From NCBI RefSeq assembly GCF_027580225.2, contig NC_073357.2, forward strand, positions 41,130,001 to 41,194,000: 64,000 nt of DNA, written 5' to 3'. Source of the stretch: Misgurnus anguillicaudatus (Eukaryota > Chordata > Actinopteri > Cypriniformes > Cobitidae). Positions 47,085 to 57,497 of this stretch are shown here, piece after piece. Within the stretch, counting starts at the first letter, position 1, and every line of letters starts with the position of its first letter. The position numbers were made by a program, and so were the translations under genes. A model generated the notes under the pieces. It did no database searches. It saw only the letters and a list, made by a program, of their open reading frames with translations, and was not told the origin of the DNA.

Positions 47085-49845
47085 TGTGTCCATTTTTGCT
47101 TTTTCGTAGCTCATACCGTACAGATTTGTTAAAAATGTAATTTGTCAAAAATATAGGAATAATAGAAGCAAAATTGATAGTTGTCAATTTAGGAGAAATA
47201 TTTGAGATGTAGGAAACCCAAGCAAAGTCTCAATTTGCTTTGCTTTCCTTTATTTTTCTTTCTTATGGATAAAAGCCACTAAACGTAGATGTAAATGTAA
47301 ACAAGTTTTCTGCATCTCTTCATGACCTTGAATAATACCTTTCAGGACATTACACCAGACTTGTGGAAATAATTGTCTTCTCTTCCAGATTATAAAGCTT
47401 CTCTATGGCCTTCTCAGGAGTGTTGTGAATACACATTATTACGATTTTTGGCGAGCACTACAGCTAGAAAATTTCTCCCTCTCTATGGTGAGCTGCAGCG
47501 TGTCCATGCCAGGAGAGTGTCCCTTTGGTTTCACTCTTTGTGTACACATTACCCCAATTCTGTGCATAAAGGCCTGCGCAGCAGCGCACACGCGCAACAA
47601 AGAGGGAAGCGCAGCACAGCGCTGAATCGCATTGAACTCGACTGGGTTGAAGTCGCCAGCAAAAAACATTCAGTGTTGAATGACTGTCTTTTGTGGTCCC
47701 TGATCTCAGAGGAGCCAGGAGAGGAGGTATTATCCGGCTACAGCTGGCAGTCTCCAGCCACAAGGAGAATCAGAATTCACCGAAGAGCGGCTCTGAGCAT
47801 ACGCCGGCTATGTGACGATTTAAAAGCAATTCCAGTCAAAGAATCTCATTTCTCTGGTTATCACGCTCGAGCAAACGGCAGTTTCCTCTCAGCTGGACTG
47901 AGGGAGCGGAATTTCTCCTGTGCTATACGTTTCTAGCCCTGCCTCATCCTTCCCTCCAGTTTTTGACCGCTTGTTGTCACACACTATGTTTAAGCTTGGA
48001 GACAGTGGCATGATACGATGGGCATTAGACCGGCACAGATCCCTCTCAGCAAACTCACCCACCTTTCCCTACCCCTGTAATTACTGGCTCCCTCTATAAT
48101 TAAGCTCTATAAATGAGCAAACATAATTAGAGGAACGTTATGCGGACTAAATGGGAATGGGATGTGCAGGTGAAAGTTTTTTTAGCCCTTTGTTGAGGAA
48201 GGGAAGGTGTATCGTAATGTGCTACCTGAACTAAGGAGAGCAAAGTTAATTGGTTATGACCTAAATATTGTCCTATTATTGCAGGGTTGGTTGTGGTGTG
48301 TTATTTTCCGAAAGGCTGCTTTGCTATTCATGGGTTTCAAGGTTGGGAATGCTTAATGAAAGTGTGAATATTTATAACCAGTCAGTATGAATTTAGTTAA
48401 GCATGATTTTGAATTGCGGCACGTTAGTACGAATAAACAAGACGTCTGTCAGAAATATGGATGAAATGGTAATTATGAATAATGTAAATTTGACCTACTT
48501 TTGTCATGCATTTATGCTGTAGTTTTTCCTCATTCATGCATTCATGCTAGTTTCTTTTCCATTGTATGTTAATGCTTTAGTATTACAACTGATTTTTTGA
48601 ATACTTTCATTATACTTAAAAATAGTCAAGCATTAAAGTGCCCTGTTTTCACTCTCTTTCCTCTTCAAAACTACTTTACTCATGTTTCCGGCCTGTCTGC
48701 TTATGTCAAAGACTTTTGATTATGTGAATTAAGGTGATTGTATCCCTGGCTGTGGCCTTAGTAATATTGCCACTAAAAACCTGCAATTTTGGGCCGTGTC
48801 GCAGCATTCAGCCGGACAGGCAGATAAAATTGGTATGGGCGACCATAGCTGTGTAATTTGCTTTTGTTACTTCCATTGCTCATGTTGACAGAACGTGTGC
48901 TTTCATACACTGGAGTATCGCTGTGTTTGGTGTGAGGTCAGGTAGCGGACTGATAATCGGGACTGGTAGTCTCTCAATGAATTATGACCCCCAGTGGAAG
49001 AGCCGATACTACCTTACATGACATCTGCTGAAATACAGCTCATATAAATCTCTGTAAGGCTTCAAATGTGACGCAGCCTGAGACTACGAAAAGTTTTGTG
49101 GACAAAGTTGTGCAAGAACGCAACCAATTATGCAGGTTTTAATAGGCTGGTTTTATTCCTAATCTTAAGATTAAAAAGCCTCGCCATGTCTTCTTTCATT
49201 TTTCTCATGTGTATAGCAAATAGTAAATTGAAAATGTGAAGAAGAAAACAGGAAAACACACATGGGGAGTCTTAATGAAAGAAAGATCAAAAGATTACTT
49301 AATATGCAACTGCGTTATTAAACACAATACTGATGGTGAGCAAACAGCATATTTACTAAAACCCTTTCAGGGCACTGGATCAGCACAAAGCTCCCTTTAA
49401 GATGAGCAGAGCGAATCTGGAAACGACCCAAGCTAGGCTGCATTATGCATTGCTCTCTCACTTAAGCTTAATTCTCATACACACCCAACCAAATCCATGC
49501 TTTCAACCAAACATGCATGCACACAGAAGCACAAGCAGATTTAAGTAAATTGTAACTTTTTTGCTGGCCTAAATCTTATTTTTTTTGCCTCTGCATGCAG
49601 TCTATGTGACTCACCAGATACTTTTCTTTAGCTTAAGCAGATAGGAGAATGTACCAATGTTGTACTGTATTTGTATGCTACCCATTTGCATTAGCAGTTT
49701 GTTCTGGACAGGGCAGCATTAACCATATTTTTATGGAATGGTTGATTTGTAATAGACAGTTCGGCCTACATGTGCACATAGTGTACCTGTCTTCCTTCTT
49801 GAAGCACAACTGTGCATGTACCCATTGTCTTGTTGCCCCTTAGAG
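47085..49845. other. TE-poor unique DNA, candidate regulatory block
   Basis: No transposon termini were found over 2.7 kb. The segment 47373-47936 is open in one plus frame for 187 codons while minus frames are open too; no family motif appears. The surrounding text is GC-balanced and contains a tight homeodomain-core cluster at 48078-48130. Function is inferred only from lack of repeats and motif density. Confidence 0.45.
48078..48130. promoter_or_regulatory. Homeodomain TAAT-core cluster
   Basis: Within 53 bases lie GTAATTACT, ATAATTAAG and ATAATTAGA, three palindromic TAATTA-type sites bound by many homeodomain proteins. A GCAAACA forkhead-like core lies between the last two. The spacing is suggestive of an enhancer core, but AT-rich DNA yields such sites by chance. 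Confidence 0.35.
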
Positions 49846-49849
49846 TAAT

Positions 49850-50759
49850 TGACCTATGGCTAAACCACGCCCCCCAAACACTCGCACATTCTCTGCTTTG
49901 ACGTCCATTGAAATGCATTGCAGTTAGTCAGTTTTCATTTGTTTTTATATGTTTTTTCTTGTCATTTTAAGTTTAAAATGGTCAAACGGTGTGCATGGGT
50001 ACATGCAACTCCGACAGGTATCCCGAGATGCTGGGCGATGTTGTGTATCTTTTACCCATATTTTTTACCCTTTCCCAAGCCGCATCTCAACCGAAATAAG
50101 TATCTCCTCTGGATTAAGTTTTGCGGTAAACCACAACACCAACTAAACGTGGATAAATTAAACAAGGATGTCTACATCTGCTCTAAGCTAAGTCAACAAC
50201 GTATTTGAACGTTATCTTTAACATCTCTAACGTAACGTTAGCCTAACATTAGTAAACGTTAACGTTAGCTTCTAGCTGCGTTGTACATCATGTCACTTAG
50301 CTTCATTAACGTATCTGTAAATAACCAGAGATAACAGATGTTATTTGTAATAGCATGTTGTGCTGAATGATTCATGTAAATACTGTAGCACCAAACTGGT
50401 AACGATGGTAAAAAAGGCTTGTATTGGAATCGTATGAAACTTACACCTGTAAGTACTTCATTTGATCATGATGGCAACGATATGCAATTTATCACGTTTA
50501 CACTGTGACCTGTACATTTTTGTGTGTAGCTGAAGCTTTTCATCGACCTTCTCAACAATAAAATTATTAATATGACCCTCCAATGCATAGTTATTTCTGT
50601 TTTGGTGACTTGGAGATGATATATAGTCTTTCTGTCTCCAAAAATCATCAATTGCCTCCTGTGAAATGTCTCCTACTGTGACAGCTGCCATAGCGCCTGT
50701 CACAGAATGTTGATTGTTTGTCCGAGTGAGTGGAGGGGGCGTGGCTTAGCCATAGGTCA
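49850..50759 (+). mobile_element. ISL2EU-like element with THAP relic
   Basis: The left end TGACCTATGGCTAAACCACG and inverted right end TGACCTATGGCTAAGCCACG continue for about 37 bp. AT lies directly outside each end (49848-49849 and 50760-50761), compatible with a 2-bp AT duplication as reported for ISL2EU. Inside, the plus strand carries a decayed THAP domain (49978-50208). A minus-strand frame of 81 codons (50458-50703) has no recognised motif. An internal stretch near 50228-50270 repeats AACGTTA words. The superfamily is an inference from ends plus THAP cargo; P-type elements also encode THAP but make 8-bp duplications. Confidence 0.65.
49978..50208 (+). pseudogene. Decayed THAP zinc-finger domain
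   Basis: THAP domains are C2CH zinc fingers of about 80-90 residues that bind DNA in P-element and ISL2EU-type transposases and in host THAP proteins. The start at 49978 gives MVKRCAW, the usual THAP opening with the first zinc Cys at residue 5. The second Cys expected at residue 10 is Ala. The middle keeps FPKP, the invariant Trp in LWIKFCG, and QLNVDKLNKDVYICSK, all family landmarks in order. The final His after ICSK is Leu. Two of four zinc ligands are therefore lost and the frame stops shortly afterwards, so the domain is dead. No transposase core follows in the element. The frame is also open for 20 codons upstream of this ATG. Confidence 0.8.
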
Positions 50760-50761
50760 AT

Positions 50762-51220
50762 TGCACACTACTATGCCATACATACACCTTCTACAGTATG
50801 TAAGAAACGATCCATTTATTTTAGTTTTAGTATGCAGTACACCTAAATTTTCATTTGAACTTCACTTTTCTTATTGGATAAAAACCCTTTCTCAGGTTTG
50901 AATGTACAGTGAATGTGGAATATTATCCATAATACCCCCTGAATAAATCCACCTCTGAGTCCACAGAAGTCTCTGTAGCCAGACATTTCATTTTTAATGC
51001 TTATGTCACAGAGGATATTCACACCTCTGCCCTGTTCAAATCTCTTACAGTAAAGAAATAAAAGAAAAAGAAGTTGGGTCCAAGGAATGCCATGAATCTT
51101 AAGGTACCAGACACGCACTAAGCATAAAATACAATAATAAGCTACATAAAACAAAATATTACTACATAAACTGTGCAGAAATATATTCTTGACCTAACTC
51201 AATGAGATTGTTACTGGGCA
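50762..51220. other. Unique non-coding DNA
   Basis: AT-rich sequence between the ISL2EU-like element and the long hairpin; nothing recognisable. Confidence 0.45.
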
Positions 51221-51412
51221 GAGTCATTGAAACACCCTGGACTCTGCCATTTATAACTCTTTATGAACATCTAGGTTGGCACAATACCATACCAAAGACT
51301 TGAATAATAGAGATTCAAGATTTTTATTTGTATTTTTATCTCTATTATTCAGACAAATCTTTGGTATGGTACTCTGCCAACCTTACAGTTATAAATGGCG
51401 TTTTAATGACTC
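51221..51412. repeat. Long hairpin / foldback MITE
   Basis: The left arm (51221-51314) and right arm (51338-51412) pair through TGAATAATAGAGAT, ACCATACCAAAGA, GGTTGGCA and GCCATTTATAAC blocks and a GAGTCATT end, separated by a 23-base T-rich loop. The left arm has about 20 extra bases, mainly a CCCTGGACTCT insert. The structure is either a small foldback transposon or a primary-miRNA-like stem. No target duplication could be read. Confidence 0.85.
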
Positions 51413-51866
51413 AGTTTGTCCAATGTTTCCAGTTGGCTTGAAAAAGAGAAACATTTTATGTAGGCTTTCTGTATACTTTTATGCTTCCGTAATTTATGTG
51501 TACTTTTAATTATTTATTAAGTCGTTTAGTCTCTTAGATTTCTTGATTGATATTTGGGGAGCTTTAAGTTGCAGTTAAAGCCCTTGAAAAGAGAGATAAC
51601 TTCATATGCGTTTGTTTTAATGTTTTATCAAGGCTGATATAAATAAAGCTATGAATATAAAAAGTTGCTAGAATAAAACAACACCTTATCCAAAATAAAA
51701 GTGAGATCAAATCAAAATGTAATTAATCAACCAGCATTTGTAAACAAAACATTGTTGAAACAGCCTTTGTTGTTATGACTTTGATTCTGTTAGTTTTTAC
51801 AAATGGGAATTAATGATAAGAATTACTGTGATATGAAATAAAATGATTTACAAACGAAAGAGCAAG

Positions 51867-51900
<34 letters not shown>

Positions 51901-54048
51901 CAAATTAAAAGACGACCGAGAACAATGAAATGAGTTCTGCAGAAAGTTTGAAGAATTCTTCATGTAAGCAGGTAAAAAGCCTGCCATGCATAGCCTTCAC
52001 ATATTAATAGATTCCAGATCTGTATCTAATTAATAAGTAAGAGTCCAAACAGTCATCCTCCTGAGAATAATAATTACCTTTTGCAAAAAAATGTGGAGCC
52101 TGCTGTAGGACATCTCTCATTATTTAATATATTTTTAATGAAATTACACGTTATGTAGTTGCTCTCTTTTTCTCTGTTGTACTAACAAAAATAGATCAAA
52201 GCCAAAACAGAAATGTAGGCATCAAAATATTTAGGCATTAACAATGCTTGCCATTATGGTATAAAATTGGTTCATGGTCACTTTTGATGGTATCAAAAGT
52301 TGTTCTTTGCATCAATGCTTGAGTTTTGACTATCATGACCTGTGAATGTAGTTCACAGTAGATATTCTGTATAGCCACAGGCGCTGTTTTTCTTCAGACT
52401 TTGAGAAATTGTCTATGTAATTGTGTGTAGTTTAGTGCAAGAGTGGTATTGCTTTAGCAGCTAAAACCCTAGGGTGAACACGTCTCAGCTGTAGTTAGAT
52501 TCTCTGGTCTATTCATTAATAATGACTTGAGAAGTGAAAGCACTTTAAGATTTTTATAGCAAAACAGACTGCATTTATATTGTATGTGCTTATGCTAGTA
52601 CTATGGAGGCTTTAAAACTGTTTCCCACGCAGTGATCTAAAGCTGTGCACGTGTGGTATGATACCACTTATATTCAGGTTACTTGCACTTCATGCATATT
52701 GCATGTGAACAGCTTTTCTATGTTTGTCCTATGCACAAAAAGTTTCGTTTTTATGGTGGTGTTCCTGTTTACACCTGCATTTGAGTGCATGTGTATGTGT
52801 GCTTTTTTTAATGGTGAATAGGAGAAAGAACGGATGGGTGGGTGGGAGTGAAGCGCGTCAGCTTTTATGTAAGCGAGATATCCCCACTCGTGTTCAAATT
52901 GCCTGGACAGTCTTTTGGCTCATGCTGAAATTCCATCTTTAATCTGGCGTAGCGGCTGCCTGGTGCTGGCGGCCCAGGACGGTCACAAAATCAATTGCCT
53001 AGAAATGACTAGAAATCTGCCAGGATCGGCCTCAGGAGCGCTCCTAGGTTGCATAAATGAAATCAGGGGTCCTAATTGTAGGCTGATTTATTCACTTGTC
53101 CGAGTGCATCATGCAAGATCCACTCAATGCCCTCAGCTCTCAATGTCTGCTTATCCTTAACCATTATATCATTCTGCCCTTCTCTATTCAACTAACTCCA
53201 TGTCACTCAGTGCCAGTGACAAAAGTCCTCTTTGCACTTTTGCATTCATTAATTCAGAACTTTAGATGCCAGGATTGAAATGAAGTGTCATTTGGCTCAG
53301 GTTCGATACAAATATTGACGCCTGCAGACAGTCTAACATAAAAAGGATGATAAAACTGACATTGCCAGCTCTTGTTCCATTTCATTGTCATACACGGACA
53401 TACAGTGTTTGCCACAGCTCTGTTATTCAGGAAGTGGGCATGTGACAGACACCTCAGAGCAGTATGTGAGTACATCTTTTAGACCTTAGCGACACTTTTT
53501 CTGATCCTCAGTGGGAAACCAGTGGATTGCCACCCTGATATTTCCGCCAGGGGGATTAAAGAGGCGACAGCCCGTTGAAACTTTAACCTGCCGCTACACT
53601 AAATAAAACATTGAACAATCCAGGGTAAAGTGGCGCTGAGCCAGATCGAGGTATTAAACATTAATGCGGCTCCTGGGTCACACCGGGAAATGTATCTAAG
53701 CTGTGAGTTCCTCTCCTATCTGCTCCTCTTGTGCAGAGGGATGCAAATGGGAAGCTCAAGTACCTCTGGAAAGACAGTGAGGGAGATAATGTCAGAGATA
53801 AGAGGAGCTGTGGATGAGAAAAGGACGGAGATTGGGTCATGTTGCTGTTTAGGGTGACAGTTTAGCTCTTGCATAAATCTTTTGAAATCCACTTTATTGC
53901 ATTGTTTCCTATGTCATGAGAATTATAATCCTTAACCTTTCAGAGGTCAGTTGAAATGTGAAGTACTTGAGTCTTGACCTGTTGAATGAGGGGTCATTCT
54001 GGTTTGCTAAGTACAAAATATATTTTCATCTGTGAAAAGCTAAAGCTA
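51413..54048. other. Mostly unique DNA with a candidate regulatory block
   Basis: Contains the (AG)n run at 51871. The part 52830-53250 is GC-balanced, repeat-free and has CAATTGC, CCTAATTGTAGG and TTTATTC words; it looks like conserved non-coding DNA but cannot be tested here. No coding motif. Confidence 0.4.
51871..51897. repeat. (AG)n microsatellite
   Basis: About 13 AG units, directly visible. Confidence 0.95.
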
Positions 54049-54049
54049 A

Positions 54050-54483
54050 AACACACTACCATCTACCATTTTGAAAATAGTCCCCTGTTATTGAAAGATA
54101 CTAAGGGGACTATTTTCGGCTGCTGCGTAATATCATTGCAGTCATGTTACGGCAGCTAAGTCCTTGATTATTATGCCAGAATGAGAGAATAGTTCATAGC
54201 CATATCTGCCTAGAAAATCACAACTTTTAATTTTTCGTCGGTATTAGCTCACAATACTACAGAAGAGTCAAGTTTTAAATAGGAAAAATATGAAAACTCT
54301 TTGGATTTTTTAGGCGCGATGCTAATGGTCTAATCAGATTCAATTGATTATGCTTAGCTATGCTAAAAGTGGTACCGCCAGACCTGGAGATTGGCTAAAT
54401 GAATTACAAAATTGCAAAAATCAAATGTTTAACTCTAGGGGAGCTGGAAAATTTGCATATTTTTAAAAAAGTGGAGTGTCCCT
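54050..54483 (-). mobile_element. TTAA-element relic (AGGGACACTCCAC end)
   Basis: On the minus strand, TTAA (54484-54487) is followed by AGGGACACTCCACTTTTTTA and then by GCTCCCCTAGAGTTAAACAT, text I recall as a very common cyprinid TTAA element. The far end near 54050 is degenerate; AGTCCCCTGTTATTG and AGGGGACTATTTTCGG words suggest internal inverted pairs. Confidence 0.6.
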
Positions 54484-54496
54484 TTAATGCAGTTTT

Positions 54497-55161
54497 TGTT
54501 GGGACTCTGCCATAATCTTGTTGGTAATTATATCTAGTTTTGTATGGCAGGGTCCTAACAGTACATGTTTTGTGTGGGAGATCGTGGTTTTGGTTTTGTT
54601 ATATTTAACCACGTTTTTCCCGTGTCTTGTGACTTTTTCCCCGCTCCCTTGTATTCTCTAGTCTTTGTTTTAATGTCTTGTTTAGTCTAGTGTTCTGTTT
54701 TCTTGTGTATATATTTATATATTTATATATATTTATTGTTTTGTCTTGTTTGTACTGTGGTTGTCTTGTGTTTGTATGTCTCGTCTCCTGACTCCGCCCC
54801 CTCGTTTCCCTGTTAATTATCCCATTATTGTTTGATTCATGTCACCTGTTCACCTCATCATTTGCTCCCCTATTTAAGTCCTTGTGCCCATTGTCCTGTC
54901 TACGTGTGTACTGTTTGTTCCTGCTGTGTTCCTGTCGGATTCAAACCAGTTAAGCCAAGTTTATTTGTGCTGTTTAACTAGTCCAGTTTAGTGTCTTGTT
55001 GTACTTAGTGTAGTCTTATCCTGTCAGTGTTTTGTAACTTAGTATCTTGTATATCCTGTTTGTTTTGCCCCCTCGTGGGTTTTCTTTTCCCTTTTGTTAA
55101 TAAAGTCCTGTATTGTGTACTGCCGTCTGCGCTTGGGTTCATCTGTCCCCAAACCCTCACA
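54497..55161 (+). mobile_element. Solo LTR (Ty3/gypsy-like), 5-bp duplication
   Basis: The 665-bp sequence starts TGTTGGGA and ends CCTCACA, the canonical TG...CA. GTTTT occurs on both sides (54492-54496 and 55162-55166), the 4-6 bp duplication length of LTR elements. A TATA-like TATTTAAG is at 54871 and a polyadenylation signal AATAAA at 55099-55104, giving U3-R-U5 order on the plus strand. The U3 is T/C-rich. No internal coding region adjoins, so this is a solo LTR left by recombination. GTTTT is low complexity, so the duplication alone is weak; together with the ends and signals it is convincing. Confidence 0.78.
54871..54878 (+). promoter_or_regulatory. TATA-like box of the solo LTR
   Basis: TATTTAAG lies about 225 bp upstream of AATAAA inside the LTR, where U3 promoters are expected. 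Confidence 0.5.
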
Positions 55162-55170
55162 GTTTTACTT

Positions 55171-56078
55171 TAGCCTGACGTTGTCATACTCAATTCTAGT
55201 CAGAATTTGAGTCTGATACCGCTCCATTGGGCTATAATTATGAGGCGTGTCTCAACCGAAAAATGCCTCTGCACTCAATTGGATAGACCTACGACCAATC
55301 AGAGCAACGGAGTGTGTGACGTATGTTGAAATGACGTCTTTGCAGCTTGACCGAACTGCTAGTTATTTCGCTACAATGACACCAACATTGTGATTATACT
55401 AAGTCTGAGTTAGCGAATGTACATCAACACCTACTATGTTTACAACATTTCGTTTATATCACAACATGAAGTATTTACTAAGTCATAGAGTAAGACTATC
55501 TCTTACCATTTGTACGTTAGGTGAACTTCATCCACGACGATACCCATTACGTTGGCTTGAAAATATTGGAGCCTAGCATGTCCCTCCACTTATTTAGCAA
55601 CCACGATTCCGGGCTTCCGAAAAGAAGCTGGCAACGACCGCTAACTTAATTATATCCATCTCGTCGTGCACGCCGAGTTGCATCGCCGTGATAACGTTAC
55701 CCATTTCAGTTGCGACCAACTTTTGCCGAATCCCGTGGGAAGGACAGCAAAAACATCAACAAATGCCCTGCTCGCGTTTCTCTGTTCCTCTTTTAAAATC
55801 AATGCTCTGTCGATATCTTTTAGAACAGACTCAATGTCAGAATCTACACATCTGAAATCTACAGCGCAGCCATTCAACACACGCGCTCTTTGGTGACGTG
55901 GTTCATTACGTTACTGTTGATTATCTGTCCATCATCGTATAAAGCCTGCCCTGACAATTTGATTGGTTCGACCAGCTCTAGTCCTAGCATAGCAGCTCCT
56001 CAACGGAAAAACGCCAGACCGATCTTCCCGTTTTCAAACTCTTGTGGGCGGGGCTAAGATCGGCTGGCACCCAGGCTA
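55171..56078 (-). mobile_element. TAGCCT / 9-bp-TSD element 2 with helicase fragment
   Basis: The ends are TAGCCTGACG and, inverted from the right, TAGCCTGGGTGCCAGCC. GTTTTACTT is repeated perfectly outside (55162-55170 and 56079-56087). Inside the left end ACTCAATTCT and AGAATTTGAGT form a hairpin with one bulged base, as in element 1. Blocks shared with element 1 include AAAATGCCTCTG and GACCAATCAGAGCAACG near the left, and a GATTGG...GACCA arrangement near the right. The minus strand encodes a RecQ-like helicase fragment. It lies immediately after the solo LTR. Confidence 0.82.
55650..55880 (-). pseudogene. RecQ-like SF2 helicase fragment (element 2)
   Basis: The minus-strand frame of 76 codons begins MLNGCAVDFRC, continues with an acidic segment (SDIESVLKDIDRALILKEEQ) and reaches DVFAVLPTGFGKS. 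LKEEQ is the Q-like motif and PTGFGKS a complete Walker A (motif I) with Lys and Ser intact. Between them the spacing is a few residues shorter than in element 1, pointing to a small deletion. After GKS the sequence no longer follows the family (the YQLAPL segment is missing) and stops about 22 codons later, so it is a truncated fragment. A DEAH box and helicase motifs III-VI are absent. The family call is by motif recall and by the parallel fragment at 45601-45842. Confidence 0.72.
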
Positions 56079-56110
56079 GTTTTACTTACCTATTACTCAT
56101 GACCCGTTTA

Positions 56111-56995
56111 CCGTAAAACTTCAAATAATAGCCCGGGCTTTTATTTTCCCAAACCTGTCGTCACACCAGGCGTCTAAAAGAGACAGGCGTCTATAAGAGA
56201 CAGGCTTTTAATTTAATTGTTCAAGCATGATAGCAGGAGGTTACCACATATTACGTTTTATTTATAATTTGAATGTGTTTAACAAATTTGTTCGTGTAAG
56301 AATAACAGTCTTAAATTATTGGCAGCATAAATAAAGCAAACGAGGATATGCTTTTTTATTGGTTGTTGCATGAAATCTTACCCAGATACCACAGTGCTAT
56401 TTTCTGATTGGCTGTTGTGTCGCCTCTTTCTTTTTTTATTTTTTTTATTGGCTCGCTCGACTAGAACTCCAGGGGAGACAGGCTTGATAGAGAGCGGTGC
56501 GGCCAGATACATTTTGGGCGCTGCAGCATATTGAATATATGATAAATAGTGTTTCCGTGTGAGAAATACAATGTGTGGCGGGAGTGCATGCATGTCAAAA
56601 GACTGAAAGCCCGGCTATTATCAGCAGCCTCAAAACACTACCGGCCCACCGGGAAAAGTCCCAACTCTCCCGATTGCGACTTGGCTACTGTCATCATCAC
56701 TGCAATCCTGACGGTGAACCTTGTTGTGTTGTCATAGTGATAAGTAACGGAACGACTGTGTCTGTCACGTGACATCTACCGGTAATCAAAACTTTAGCGT
56801 GTGCAATCTGCACAATAGAACTGGCTTAAACAGACGATCTGACGGGTTTTAGAAGATTAAATACAACCCGAAACAAAAAAAAAGACCAGGCCTTTATTTG
56901 AGACAGGCGTTTATTTACCCAAACCTGTCGTCACACAGGTGTCTAAAAGAGACATGCGTCTATTTGAGACTCGGCTATTATTTGAAGTTTTACGG
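56111..56995. mobile_element. Tc1/mariner-like MITE with CCGTA ends, copy 2
   Basis: TA flanks both sides (56109-56110 and 56996-56997). The ends are CCGTAAAACTTCAAATAATA and its inverted complement, matching for about 24 bp. Subterminal repeats of AGAGACAGGCGTCTA and CCAAACCTGTCGTCACAC occur near both ends in the same orientation. The 885-bp interior has only short frames with no family motif. CCGTA starts and TA targeting link it to the element at 40122. Confidence 0.8.
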
Positions 56996-57497
56996 TAAGA
57001 CCAGCCCATTTCAACAAAATCCAGCTTTTAACAAACACACTTGCACAACCCTGCTGGTACCCTGGATGCACAAACTATATCCATTATTTCCATAATGCTG
57101 GCTTCATTGGGAAGCTGAACAAGCTTAAATTTCCCTCACAAACAACAACACATTTCTTTGGTGACATTGATTTCGTGCCAACTCTTGGTTGGTGTGTGCG
57201 TGCGCTATTCCAGGTGAAGTGCCCATATAAGGACTTCGACTGTTCTTCCAGCACTGATATTGCCCATAAAACAAATAAAGAAAGATTGTTATGTATGAAT
57301 CTTTCAGGTTTGAAAATAACTTTCAGAAACTTATTCGAACCCTGGCGAAGTGTATTCGGCACAGAAATGCTCCATCACACGTCCAGCGGCTTTTTTGAAA
57401 CTTTGCCTAAGTTGAGCATGATAAATCTAACTAAACGGTTGTTAATAAGATGCACGAAATAGCTATAGATCCCCCCTTAATGGTAGTATGTTGTTAA

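Noticed and set aside
50458..50703. 81-codon minus frame inside the ISL2EU-like element
   Set aside because: Could be a second element gene, but no motif was recognised, so it is only mentioned under the element.
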